A stretch of DNA of 64,000 bases. It comes from Enterobacteriaceae bacterium. Its GTDB lineage: Bacteria; Pseudomonadota; Gammaproteobacteria; Enterobacterales; Enterobacteriaceae. Location of the stretch: contig CABIZV010000007.1 in assembly GCA_902363335.1 (NCBI GenBank), forward strand, positions 124,001 through 188,000, written 5' to 3'. The notes below the pieces were generated by a model that was given only the letters and a program-made list of their open reading frames with translations, was not told the DNA's origin and ran no database searches. Below are positions 25,668 through 34,310 of the stretch, piece by piece; the stretch's first letter is position 1; each line of letters starts with the position of its first letter. A program made the translations under genes and the position numbers.

Positions 25668-26516
25668 TTACAGGATGCCTTTCACACTGTCGGCAAGCGA
25701 TGTGGTTGGACGGCCGATTAGCGCACTGAGCGTAAGGCTGTCGTCAAACAGACCGCCTTTTGAAGCGCCAACGTCGGAGTCAGCCAGCATATCGGCCAGG
25801 CCTTCTGGCAGGCCAACGCTCTTCAGCGCGGCGGCAAAATCGGCCTGACTCATGTTCTTATACACCACGTTTTTACCGCTCTGCTTCGTCAGTTCAGCGG
25901 CCAGTTCGGACAGCGTCCAGCCATTGTCGCCCGCCAGTTCGTAGACTTTCCCGGCATGACCGTCTTCGCTTATTACACGTGCCGCAGCGGCGGCATAATC
26001 CGCACGCGTTGCCGAGGCAATTTTCCCCTCGCCCGCTGCGCCAATAAACACGCCGTGCTCCAGCGCCGGTGGTACGCTCGCCAGATAGTTTTCGGTATAC
26101 CAGCCGTTTCGCAGCAACGCGTAGGAGATACCGGAATCGGCCAGCATTTTCTCGGTCGTGATGTGCTCATCTGCCAGGCCCAGCGGAGATTTATCCGCAT
26201 GCAGGAGACTGGTGTAGGCAATAAATTTCACGCCAGCGGCTTTGGCGGCATTGATGATATTACGGTGCTGCGGCGCACGCTGGCCCACCTCGCTTGAGGA
26301 GATAATCAGCAGTTTATCGACGCCCTGTAATGCCGCAGTTAGCGCGGCTTCATCACCGTAATCGGCCTGACGAACCGCCACGCCTTTTTGGCTCAGCGCC
26401 TGCGCTTTTGCCGGGTTACGAACAATCGCCGCCAGCTGATTCGCCGCCGTGGTGTTAAGCAGGTTTTCAATAACAAGTTGACCAAGTTGGCCGGTAGCAC
26501 CGGTAATCGCGATCAT
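25668..26516 (-). CDS. qorB: QorB, NAD(P)H:quinone oxidoreductase 2
   Basis: NmrA/atypical SDR-type Rossmann protein of 282 residues, with the dinucleotide motif GATGQLGQLV at residues 6-15. It matches E. coli QorB (YtfG), an NADPH-dependent quinone reductase. ATG at 26516 is preceded by AAGGAGAA. It is divergent from the HxlR-type regulator qorR. Confidence 0.94.
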   Translation of the reverse strand: MIAITGATGQLGQLVIENLLNTTAANQLAAIVRNPAKAQALSQKGVAVRQADYGDEAALTAALQGVDKLLIISSSEVGQRAPQHRNIINAAKAAGVKFIAYTSLLHADKSPLGLADEHITTEKMLADSGISYALLRNGWYTENYLASVPPALEHGVFIGAAGEGKIASATRADYAAAAARVISEDGHAGKVYELAGDNGWTLSELAAELTKQSGKNVVYKNMSQADFAAALKSVGLPEGLADMLADSDVGASKGGLFDDSLTLSALIGRPTTSLADSVKGIL

Positions 26517-26564
26517 GGTGTTCTCCTTCGTGTTCGTATGATGTTGTGGTAAGCTAACACCTTA

Positions 26565-26581
26565 ACTAACTTTTAGTAAGT
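26565..26581. promoter_or_regulatory. Candidate QorR operator between qorB and qorR
   Basis: Inverted repeat ACTAAC-TTTTA-GTAAGT (5 of 6 arm positions pair), followed by the palindrome GTACGTAC (26580-26587). It lies in the 83-base divergent gap, where an HxlR dimer is expected to act on both genes. Assignment is by position only. Confidence 0.45.
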
Positions 26582-26599
26582 ACGTACAAAAAGGTAAGT

Positions 26600-26986
26600 A
26601 TGAAAGAAATGACCCCAACGCTGACGCAAAAGCTACGTAACGGCAATTTGTTTGCCGAAAGCTGCCCCTCGCGCGATGTGCTGAAACATGTGACCAGCCG
26701 TTGGGGCGTGCTGATTCTGGTGGCACTGCGCGAAGGCACGCACCGGTTTAGCGATCTGCGCCGAAAGATGGGCGGGGTGAGTGAAAAAATGCTCGCCCAG
26801 TCGCTACAGGCGCTGGAGCAAGATGGCTTTATCAACCGCATCTCTTACCCGGTGGTACCGCCGCACGTTGAGTATAGCCTCACTCCGATGGGGGAGGCGG
26901 TGAGCGAAAAGGTGGCGGCGCTGGCGGATTGGATTGAGGTGAATTTGCCGGACGTGATGGCGCAGAAAAACCCGGCGTCGGCGTAA
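26600..26986 (+). CDS. qorR: QorR (YtfH), HxlR-family redox-sensing regulator
   Basis: Winged-helix regulator of 128 residues with the HxlR core (SRDVLKHVTSRWGVLILVAL, FSDLRRKMGGVSEKMLAQSL and PPHVEYSLTPMGE). A Cys near residue 21 (ESCPSRDV) sits at the HxlR position that senses quinones or electrophiles in relatives such as QsrR and HypR. It presumably represses the divergent qorB and itself. Confidence 0.93.
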   Translation: MKEMTPTLTQKLRNGNLFAESCPSRDVLKHVTSRWGVLILVALREGTHRFSDLRRKMGGVSEKMLAQSLQALEQDGFINRISYPVVPPHVEYSLTPMGEAVSEKVAALADWIEVNLPDVMAQKNPASA

Positions 26987-27002
26987 ACGTACCATCACCA
27001 AC

Positions 27003-27122
27003 GTAGGCCTGATAAGGCGAAGCCGCCATCAGGCGCGATCGCGCAAATTGCCGGATGGCGGCTTCGCCTTATCCGGCCTACACCAATCTGTAGCCTGGCG
27101 GAGCGAAGCGACGCCGGGCACT
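27003..27122. repeat. Cluster of three REP elements (BIME)
   Basis: REPs in alternating orientation at about 27003-27035, 27049-27083 and 27092-27121, between the convergent qorR and cpdB genes. The third is of the divergent GTAGCCTGGCGGAGCGAAGC type. Confidence 0.85.
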
Positions 27123-27131
27123 ACGCGAAAT

Positions 27132-29075
27132 TTACTTGCTCAAATCCACCTGATAAATCGCAAAACCAATCTCGTCGGTGGCGACCTGCTTCATCGGATA
27201 CTGGGCTTTCTCTTTGATAAACGTCGCCGCTTTTTCTGACGGCGAGGTTTCAAAGCGAATATCCAGCTTCGTATCACTGTGAATCGGCGCCAGACGCCAG
27301 TTGTTGTCGGCTGCTGGATGAATCTCACCGGATTTCTTCGACTCGGCGCTTATCCATGCCGCAAGCACCGAACGGTTTTCATCCGGCGAGGCGAAAGCGA
27401 TATGGCTGTCGCCGGTGCCTGCGAACTTGCCGCCGTAGGCGCGATAGTTATTGGTGGCAACGAGGAAGGTGGCATTCGGATCGATAGGCTTACCGTTAAA
27501 CGTCAGATTTTTAATGCGCTCGGCTTGCGGGTTAACGCTCTGGCATTCGCCGTCGTAGCGGGCGGGCTGAATAATATCCACCTGATAATTCACGCCATCG
27601 ATAACATCGAAGTTATAGGTGCGGAAGCCGTCCCAGTTAATCAGCCCCTGCGGTTTAGTGCTGTGCGGATCGATCTGGTTAAACTGTCCGGCTGAGCACT
27701 CCAGCCACTCTTTCACCTCTTTACCGCTGGCTTTCACCACCACCAGAGTGTTCGGGTAGAGATAAAGGTCGGCGGCGTTACGGAAGGTGAGCTGGCCTTT
27801 TTCCACTTCGACGTAGCTTGCCGGGTCGTTCTTACGTCCGCCGACTTTAAACGGTGCGGCGGCCGAAAGTACCGGCAGTTTTGCCAGATCCGGGTCGCCC
27901 TGAATGTAGTGTTCAACGTAGGCCTTCTGCGCCATGTTGACCACCTGCACGGTCGGATCGTCCTGTACCAATGACAGGTAGCTGTACATGTTGTCGGAGG
28001 ATTTGCCGATAGGCTTGCTGACGAATTCGCGGGTGGCGTCGTGGTCGGTCTTGAGCGCCGCAACCAGCTTAGCGTCTTCTGCCGCCAGCGATTTTTTCGC
28101 GGCGGTATCATAAATTGGCCGCGCCTGTGCCTGGGCTGCCGTGACCTGCCATTTGCCGCTATCATCATTTAGCACCAGATCGACGACGCCTAAATGATCG
28201 CCCCACATCCCCGGCATCACGGCGGGAATGCCGTTCAACGTGCCTTTGTCGATATCTGCGCCTTTAATGTTGGCAAAATCTTTACCCGGGAACACCGCGT
28301 GAGCGTGACCAAACATAATGGCATCAACGCCCGGCACCTGGCTTAAGTAGTAGACCGAGTTCTCGGCCATCGCCTGATAGGGATCGGCGGAGAGACCGGA
28401 GTGAGCAATTACGACAACCACATCTGCGCCATTGGCGCGCATCTCCGGCACGTATTTACGTGCCGTTTCGGTGATGTCGTTGACCGTCACTTTACCGCTC
28501 AGATTAGCTTTATCCCACGTCATAATCTGCGGCGGCACAAAGCCGATATAGCCGATTTTCAGCGTATGCTTGTTGCCGTCTTTATCGACCACGTCGGTGT
28601 CTTTAATTAGATAGGGGGTAAATAGCGGCTTTTTAGTCTTAACGTCGATGATATTGGCATTAACGTACGGGAATTTCGCCCCTGCCAGCGCCTTGTGCAG
28701 GTAGTCCAGCCCGTAGTTGAATTCGTGGTTACCGAGGTTACCTACCGCATAATCAAGCAGGTTCATCGCCTTGTAGACCGGATGAATGTCACCCTGCTTC
28801 AGCCCTTTCGCCGCCATATAGTCGCCAAGAGGACTCCCCTGAATCACGTCGCCGTTATCGACCAGCACGCTGTTCTTCACCTCGTCGCGCGCGGCGTTAA
28901 TCAGGCTTGCCGTGCGCACCAGACCAAACTTCTCGGTCGCGGTATCTTTATAGTAATCAAAATCCATCATATTGCTATGCAGGTCGGTGGTTTCCATTAT
29001 GCGGAGATCCACCGTTGCCGCATTTACGCTGGCCGCAATCAGCGTAGCCAGCAGCGTTGCGCTAAACTTGATCAT
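27132..29075 (-). CDS. cpdB: CpdB, periplasmic 2',3'-cyclic-nucleotide 2'-phosphodiesterase/3'-nucleotidase
   Basis: Periplasmic bifunctional phosphoesterase of 647 residues. It hydrolyses 2',3'-cyclic nucleotides and 3'-nucleotides for nucleoside and phosphate salvage. The signal peptide is MIKFSATLLATLIAASVNA. The metallophosphatase domain shows ETTDLHSNMMDFDY, VDNGDVIQGSPLGDY, LGNHEFNYGLDYL and FGHAHAVFPG; a C-terminal 5'-nucleotidase substrate domain follows. The inner ATG at 29075 was chosen because it has AAGGA at proper spacing and gives the E. coli length; the ATG at 29084 has the Shine-Dalgarno too close. Confidence 0.97.
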   Translation of the reverse strand: MIKFSATLLATLIAASVNAATVDLRIMETTDLHSNMMDFDYYKDTATEKFGLVRTASLINAARDEVKNSVLVDNGDVIQGSPLGDYMAAKGLKQGDIHPVYKAMNLLDYAVGNLGNHEFNYGLDYLHKALAGAKFPYVNANIIDVKTKKPLFTPYLIKDTDVVDKDGNKHTLKIGYIGFVPPQIMTWDKANLSGKVTVNDITETARKYVPEMRANGADVVVVIAHSGLSADPYQAMAENSVYYLSQVPGVDAIMFGHAHAVFPGKDFANIKGADIDKGTLNGIPAVMPGMWGDHLGVVDLVLNDDSGKWQVTAAQAQARPIYDTAAKKSLAAEDAKLVAALKTDHDATREFVSKPIGKSSDNMYSYLSLVQDDPTVQVVNMAQKAYVEHYIQGDPDLAKLPVLSAAAPFKVGGRKNDPASYVEVEKGQLTFRNAADLYLYPNTLVVVKASGKEVKEWLECSAGQFNQIDPHSTKPQGLINWDGFRTYNFDVIDGVNYQVDIIQPARYDGECQSVNPQAERIKNLTFNGKPIDPNATFLVATNNYRAYGGKFAGTGDSHIAFASPDENRSVLAAWISAESKKSGEIHPAADNNWRLAPIHSDTKLDIRFETSPSEKAATFIKEKAQYPMKQVATDEIGFAIYQVDLSK

Positions 29076-29286
29076 CAGAGGCATCCTTTTTTAGATCTAA
29101 GACACAGATTTAAATGTATTTATTTTCTGTTACTTACGAAGGTGTGAATCATGCCAGAAAATCATGACGGGAAATCGGTAGCGGTTCACAGTTATTCGGG
29201 GCGATGATGGGAATAGCGGAATTAACGGCGATGCGATATAAATAAAACAATAAGTTAACGCCACTGTAATCTCAACGAGGTGGAGA

Positions 29287-30033
29287 ATGTTAGAACAAGT
29301 CACTCAGCTTGCGCGTGACGCGGGCGATGCCATCATGCAGGTATACGAGGGCAAACAGCCGTTAGACGTGACCAGCAAGAAAGATGATTCGCCGGTCACT
29401 GCGGCCGATATTGCGGCTCACCATGTGATTGTGAACGGCCTGAAGGCGATGACGCCGGACGTGCCGATTTTGTCGGAAGAAGACCCTCCCGGCTGGGATG
29501 TGCGCCAGCACTGGCAGCGCTACTGGTTGGTTGACCCGCTGGACGGCACTAAAGAGTTCATCAAACGTAACGGCGAATTCACCGTTAACATCGCTCTGAT
29601 TGAAGACGGTAAAGCGGTGCTGGGCGTGGTCTATGCCCCGGTGCTGGACGTGATGTACAGCGCGGCCAATGGCAAAGCGTGGAAGGAAGAGGGCGGCGTG
29701 AGTCGTCCTATTCAGGTACGTGATGCAAATCCGCCGAAGGTGGTGGTGAGCCGTTCCCATTATGCCAACGACGATGAGCTCAAAGAGTACTTGCAGCAGC
29801 TGGGCGAGCACCAGACGGCATCCATCGGATCGTCGCTGAAGTTCTGTCTGGTGGCGGAAGGGGACGCGCAGCTCTATCCACGCTTTGGGCCAACCAATAT
29901 CTGGGATACCGCAGCGGGGCACGCGGTCGCCGCCGCCGCCGGGGCGCACGTGAACGACTGGCAGGGTAAAACGCTGGATTACACCCCGCGTGAATCGTTC
30001 TTAAACCCCGGCTTCCGCGTCTCTATTTTTTAA
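29287..30033 (+). CDS. cysQ: CysQ, 3'(2'),5'-bisphosphate nucleotidase
   Basis: Inositol monophosphatase-family enzyme of 248 residues that dephosphorylates 3'-phosphoadenosine 5'-phosphate to AMP, controlling PAPS/PAP levels in sulfate assimilation. Motif A is VDPLDGTKEF and motif B is WDTAAGHAV; EED supplies another metal ligand. GGTGGAG lies upstream of the ATG. It is divergent from cpdB across 211 bases in which no specific site was recognised, and overlaps the end of ytfJ by four bases. Confidence 0.97.
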   Translation: MLEQVTQLARDAGDAIMQVYEGKQPLDVTSKKDDSPVTAADIAAHHVIVNGLKAMTPDVPILSEEDPPGWDVRQHWQRYWLVDPLDGTKEFIKRNGEFTVNIALIEDGKAVLGVVYAPVLDVMYSAANGKAWKEEGGVSRPIQVRDANPPKVVVSRSHYANDDELKEYLQQLGEHQTASIGSSLKFCLVAEGDAQLYPRFGPTNIWDTAAGHAVAAAAGAHVNDWQGKTLDYTPRESFLNPGFRVSIF

Positions 30034-30584
30034 TTCACTAACTTATGCAGCAGGGCCATTACCTGCTGCACCTCTGCGGCTGTCAGCGCGCCGTCTTTTG
30101 CCCACTGTATTTTGCCGTCTTTATCCAGCACCACAATCGCGGAGCTCTCTTCATCAAGCTGCCAGGCTTTTCGCACCACGCCATTGCTGTCGACCACAAA
30201 TTGCGACCACGGATAGAGCTTCTTATTGCTTTCAAGGCTGCTGCGCACGAACATCGCTGAGCCAGGAATGGCATCATCGGTGTTAACAATAGTGGTGGTC
30301 TGGTAGCTATCATGAGGCAGTCTGGCGGACTTAATGGCCTCTATGATCCCGGCATTTTTCTCTTTTGCCGATGAGCGCCCGGCAATATGTTGTACCACCC
30401 GCACTTTTCCAGGCAGCATCGCGCTATTCCAGTTTTTGTAGCTAAACTTATCATTATCGAGAATCAATTCACCCCGATCCGCCACCCCGACGGGCGCGAC
30501 ACGTTGCCCCTTTGTGAAGTTATGTGCGGATGCCATTAACGGCATTAACAGGCATGAAACCGTGAGAAGCGTACGTAGAGTCAT
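30030..30584 (-). CDS. ytfJ: YtfJ, periplasmic thioredoxin-fold protein of unknown function
   Basis: Exported protein of 184 residues with signal peptide MTLRTLLTVSCLLMPLMASA before HNFTKGQ. The mature part has a thioredoxin-like fold typical of the YtfJ family (KVRVVQHIAGRSSAKEKNAG, YPWSQFVVDSNGVVRKAWQ) but lacks a CxxC active site. Function unknown. The length equals that of E. coli YtfJ. Confidence 0.94.
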   Translation of the reverse strand: MTLRTLLTVSCLLMPLMASAHNFTKGQRVAPVGVADRGELILDNDKFSYKNWNSAMLPGKVRVVQHIAGRSSAKEKNAGIIEAIKSARLPHDSYQTTTIVNTDDAIPGSAMFVRSSLESNKKLYPWSQFVVDSNGVVRKAWQLDEESSAIVVLDKDGKIQWAKDGALTAAEVQQVMALLHKLVN

Positions 30585-30906
30585 GGTTTTTCCTTTTTTT
30601 ATGCAGGTGATCCGACCACTTGGTCGATAGTTTTAATCATAAGTGCGATTTATGGACTTTTCCCGCAAAGACGGTGCCAGTTTGTGGAGGAACGCACACA
30701 ATCGTATAAAAACGAAGACTTATACTGTCTTCGTCGTATGGCTGAAAAGAAAGTTCTGAAATATTGTAATAAATTGGTAAATAAGGCCCCCTATGATGGA
30801 GGCCCTTAGATTTTATGGACTATAGTTAACGAGTATTTAACTTTGCGCCCCGGAGCGTTGAGCCAAATGTGGATCAACTAGGGCGTAGTACTCGCAGGAG
30901 ATTAGA
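30585..30906 (+). promoter_or_regulatory. ytfJ-ytfK divergent gap with ytfK leader hairpin
   Basis: A gene-free 322-base stretch. It has an imperfect hairpin at 30782-30808 (TAAGGCCCCC and GGAGGCCCTTA) followed by an AT-rich stretch, roughly 100 bases before the ytfK start. This could be a leader attenuator or the 3' end of a short RNA. In E. coli ytfK is induced by phosphate starvation through PhoB; I did not find a convincing Pho box. Confidence 0.4.
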
Positions 30907-31113
30907 ATGAAAATTTTCCAACGCTACAACCCGTTTCAGGTAGCAAAGTATGTGAAGACCCTGTTCCGTGGACGGTTGTATATCAAGGACGTTGGCGCTT
31001 TTGAATTTGATAAAGGGAAAATTGTTCTCCCTAAAATTAAAGACAAGCAGCACCTTTCTGTGATGTCTGAAGTGAACCGCCAGGTGTTACGTCTGCAAAC
31101 TGAGATGGCGTAA
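30907..31113 (+). CDS. ytfK: YtfK, stringent-response modulator
   Basis: Small cytoplasmic protein of 68 residues nearly identical to E. coli YtfK, which interacts with SpoT and promotes (p)ppGpp accumulation under phosphate or fatty acid starvation. CAGGAG precedes the ATG. A strong hairpin follows at 31142-31164. Confidence 0.95.
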   Translation: MKIFQRYNPFQVAKYVKTLFRGRLYIKDVGAFEFDKGKIVLPKIKDKQHLSVMSEVNRQVLRLQTEMA

Positions 31114-31141
31114 CCTGCAAGCTTAATGCGGTAGAATTGAA

Positions 31142-31164
31142 AACGGCTCCCAATGGGAGCCGTT
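31142..31164. terminator. Hairpin between ytfK and ytfL
   Basis: Perfect stem AACGGCTCCC (31142-31151) and GGGAGCCGTT (31155-31164) with a three-base loop, between the convergent ytfK and ytfL ends. The T-run on the plus strand is weak; it may serve both directions. Confidence 0.7.
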
Positions 31165-31190
31165 GATGTTTCTGGGCTGACTAAAATCGC

Positions 31191-32531
31191 TTACGCGTTG
31201 TTCTCGCTTTCCATCATGTCGGCCTGCTTCGGTACCAGCACCGTTGGCTTGTTATCGATGCGCGTCACCAGCAGCTGATCGATGCGGTAGTTATCAATAT
31301 CCACCACCTCAAACTTGTAGCCGGAGAACTTCACCGAGTCGGTGCGTTTCGGGATTTTGCGCAGCATAAACATCATAAAACCACCGATGGTTTCGTAGTT
31401 ATCCGACTGCGGGAAATCATCGATGTCCAGCACGCGCATCACGTCATCAATCGGTGTGCCGCCATCAATCAGCCATGAGTTTTCATCACGGGCGACAATT
31501 TGCTCTTCCAGACCCTGGCCCACCAGATCGCCCATCAGCGTGGTCATCACGTCGTTAAGGGTGATAATCCCCACCACTAACGCGTATTCGTTCATGATGA
31601 TGGCGAAGTCTTCACCGGCGGCTTTGAAGCTTTCCAGCGCTTCAGACAACGTGAGGGTGTCCGGCACGATGAGCGTATTGCGAATCTGCACGCCGCTATT
31701 GAGCGCCATGCTCTGATTGGCCAGTACGCGGTTCAGCAGGTCTTTTGAGTCAACGTAGCCGATGATGTGGTCGATATCTTCATTACACACCAGGAATTTA
31801 GAGTGTGGATGTTCGGCGACTTTGTTTTTCAGGCTCTGCTCATCTTCGTGAAGATCGAACCAGATCACATTCTCACGCGGCGTCATGGACGACGGCACGG
31901 TACGGGATTCCAGCTCAAACACGTTTTCAATCAGCTCATGTTCCTGCTTACGCAGTACACCCGCCAGGGCACCGGCTTCGAAGACCGCATAAATATCATC
32001 AGAGGTCAGATCGTCTTTGCGCACCATTGGCAGTTTGAAGATGCGGAAAATGATATTGGCCATGCCGTTAAAGAACCAGACCAGCGGGCGGAAGATAAAC
32101 AAGCAGAAGCGCATCGGGTTGATGATGCGCAGTGCCACAACTTCAGGCGCAACCATACCGATGCGTTTCGGGGTTAAATCTGCAAACAGAATAAACAGAC
32201 CGGTAACCAGCGAGAAGGAGAGGATAAAGCTCAGCTGTTCGGAGAGTTCGGCAGACAAATATTGGGAGAACAAGGAGTGGAATGCGGGAGAAAAAGCGGC
32301 GTCGCCGACGATACCGCCGAGAATGGCGACGGCATTCAGGCCAATCTGCACCACGGTAAAGAACATCCCGGGGTTTTCCTGCATTTTTAGAACACGTTGG
32401 GCGTTGACGTTGCCTTCATCGGCAAGCAGTTTCAGTTTAATTTTGCGCGATGCGGCAAGTGAAATCTCAGAGATTGAGAAGAACGCACTTACTGCGATCA
32501 GGCAAAGTATGATGAGTATACTGTTTAACAT
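31191..32531 (-). CDS. paeA: PaeA (YtfL), CorC/UPF0053-family polyamine exporter
   Basis: Inner-membrane protein of 446 residues: an N-terminal CNNM/DUF21 domain with about three to four helices (residues 1-190), a pair of CBS domains (about 205-340, including TPRENVIWFDLHEDEQ), and a C-terminal CorC/HlyC domain ending near 430. E. coli YtfL, renamed PaeA, exports cadaverine and putrescine. GGATAAG lies upstream of the start. A terminator of the upstream minus-strand operon (32605-32627) separates them. Confidence 0.92.
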   Translation of the reverse strand: MLNSILIILCLIAVSAFFSISEISLAASRKIKLKLLADEGNVNAQRVLKMQENPGMFFTVVQIGLNAVAILGGIVGDAAFSPAFHSLFSQYLSAELSEQLSFILSFSLVTGLFILFADLTPKRIGMVAPEVVALRIINPMRFCLFIFRPLVWFFNGMANIIFRIFKLPMVRKDDLTSDDIYAVFEAGALAGVLRKQEHELIENVFELESRTVPSSMTPRENVIWFDLHEDEQSLKNKVAEHPHSKFLVCNEDIDHIIGYVDSKDLLNRVLANQSMALNSGVQIRNTLIVPDTLTLSEALESFKAAGEDFAIIMNEYALVVGIITLNDVMTTLMGDLVGQGLEEQIVARDENSWLIDGGTPIDDVMRVLDIDDFPQSDNYETIGGFMMFMLRKIPKRTDSVKFSGYKFEVVDIDNYRIDQLLVTRIDNKPTVLVPKQADMMESENNA

Positions 32532-32604
32532 ATCTTATCCGGCCCGTCTGGCCAGATCCTCGGAAGGGGAAGTTGATAAATCTGTGTGAAATACACATTG
32601 AAAA

Positions 32605-32627
32605 CCGGCCCGAAGAAGAGGGGCCGG
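32605..32627 (-). terminator. Terminator of the oxidoreductase/transporter operon
   Basis: Minus-strand hairpin CCGGCCC (32627-32621) and GGGCCGG (32611-32605) followed on that strand by TTTTC. It lies 49 bases beyond the transporter stop codon and closes the 38.8-32.7 kb operon. Confidence 0.8.
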
Positions 32628-32675
32628 CATTTTCAGAAGGTAGTATAGCGTAAGGGACTGTAAAGCTGCCAGAGG

Positions 32676-34220
32676 TTAACCGTTTGTCGCCAGCGGCCCC
32701 TCCTTCACTTTGCCTGCCGGAGCCGCATCCCAAACCTTATCGTATGGGTAGCCGGTCAGCGCCAGAATCACCTCGCGAGTCTCCTGGTCGCAGTCTTCCG
32801 AATTGCCACCAAGTTTACGGCGCGCCACTTCCTTAACCAACAGACTGTGAGTTTTCTGCGTGAGCTTGAAGCGGTAAGTCATATAGAAGCTCACCGCCAG
32901 CAGCGCGGCAGTGGCGAATACCATCAGGCCAATAATGGCGTGCAGGGCGCTGGCAGGCTGCGTACCGCCGCCTTTCACAAAGCCGCTTTCCTCCAGCACG
33001 ATGCCAATTAGCATGATGGCTAGTGCCACGGTGCTTTTGCGCGTTAAGACCATCACACCGGCAAAAATGCCTTCGCGACGTTGGCGGGTGACAATCTCAT
33101 CGACGTCCGGGATAAAGCTGTAGATGTTCCAGGGAATATAGTACAGCCCGGCTTTGGCTAACCCTAACAGGACAAAGACCGCCGAGAACAGCAGCGTTGG
33201 CACCTGTAGGTTGCCGATATAGGCGATAAACAGGAACGCCAGCACCACAAAAATACTGCCATAAGAGAGCCGCAATGCGCCCGATGGCGTGAGATTAAAC
33301 TTATTCATCAGCATCATAAAACCGAAGGTGCCGGGAATAGAAACAAAAGCGGCAATACTTAATAACCCGGAAACCATATCAGTATCATGATGTAATGCGT
33401 ACACCACGTAATAGGCAAATACTGAACCAAACACATCCATAGCGGTGAATGAGCAGATATAAATCAGAATATGCTGACGAAATATTTTTATCTTGAATGA
33501 AGAGATAAGATCGAGAACCAGATATTTTAAATGATTTAAAAGACCGCTACTGCGCTGATTTTCAGGCTGGAATTCGTATTCCTCGCGAACATCTTTGGCT
33601 TCCCATGTACAGGCCCAGGTGGTAAATACCGCGATGCAATAAATCACTGCAAAAACCAGACCGGTGAGGGTATAAGTAAAAGAGTTGTCTTTGCCGGTAA
33701 ATTGCATAATGATTCCGGGCACGGAGACCGCCAGAAAACCACCGAGCGATGAGCACATCATCCGCACGCCGGACAACCGTGTACGCTCACTAAAACGGTT
33801 AGTCATCTCTGCGGCCAACGTTTCCCACGGCACCAGCACCATGGCGGAGAGCAGCTCAATCGACAGATAGGTTCCCAGGTAATACCAGTAATTCATGTCG
33901 GTAATCCACACCAGCGCGTAGAGGAACATCAGCGGTGAGCTTATCAACAAGAAGAAACGGCGGCGGCCAAATTTACGCCCAAGCCAGGTATTACCGAAGT
34001 TATCGGTGATATAGCCCATCACCGGACTTAAAATCGCATCAATAATTCGGGCAATAGCAAATATTGACCCAGCTTCTAATACGGTTAAACCACAATAGGT
34101 GGTGTAAAAAAATAAAAGCCATGTTCCTATAACGGCAAAGGCGCCGCCGCCGAAAAGATCGGTTACGCCGTAGCCTATAGCGATACCATAGCCAACGCGG
34201 CGTTCGGTTGGTTTTACCAT
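32676..34220 (-). CDS. GPH-family (MFS) sugar or glycoside:cation symporter
   Basis: Inner-membrane protein of 514 residues with about 12 helices, resembling the glycoside-pentoside-hexuronide family (MelB, XylP, YicJ relatives). N-terminal signatures are GYGVTDLFGGGAFAVIGTWL and IIDAILSPVMGYITDN with the RKFGRRRFF loop. Likely imports a sugar, glycoside or hexuronide with H+ or Na+. The C-terminal cytoplasmic tail of about 60 residues is longer than in MelB. It is the last gene of an operon whose other members are four Gfo/Idh/MocA oxidoreductases, starting 90 bases after the last of them. The Shine-Dalgarno (AGGAA) is distant, so the start has moderate support. Confidence 0.87.
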   Translation of the reverse strand: MVKPTERRVGYGIAIGYGVTDLFGGGAFAVIGTWLLFFYTTYCGLTVLEAGSIFAIARIIDAILSPVMGYITDNFGNTWLGRKFGRRRFFLLISSPLMFLYALVWITDMNYWYYLGTYLSIELLSAMVLVPWETLAAEMTNRFSERTRLSGVRMMCSSLGGFLAVSVPGIIMQFTGKDNSFTYTLTGLVFAVIYCIAVFTTWACTWEAKDVREEYEFQPENQRSSGLLNHLKYLVLDLISSFKIKIFRQHILIYICSFTAMDVFGSVFAYYVVYALHHDTDMVSGLLSIAAFVSIPGTFGFMMLMNKFNLTPSGALRLSYGSIFVVLAFLFIAYIGNLQVPTLLFSAVFVLLGLAKAGLYYIPWNIYSFIPDVDEIVTRQRREGIFAGVMVLTRKSTVALAIMLIGIVLEESGFVKGGGTQPASALHAIIGLMVFATAALLAVSFYMTYRFKLTQKTHSLLVKEVARRKLGGNSEDCDQETREVILALTGYPYDKVWDAAPAGKVKEGPLATNG

Positions 34221-34310
34221 AATATTATTATTCCTGTACTGGTAGGGTGTTTCAGTGCAGAGTTACCTCTGCACCTTATATTATTGACAGCAGGAAATAG
34301 TGGATGACGA

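Noticed and set aside
30700..30780. Possible PhoB box upstream of ytfK
   Set aside because: CTGTCTTCGTCGTATGGCTG has only a partial match to one half of the Pho box; not enough to call.
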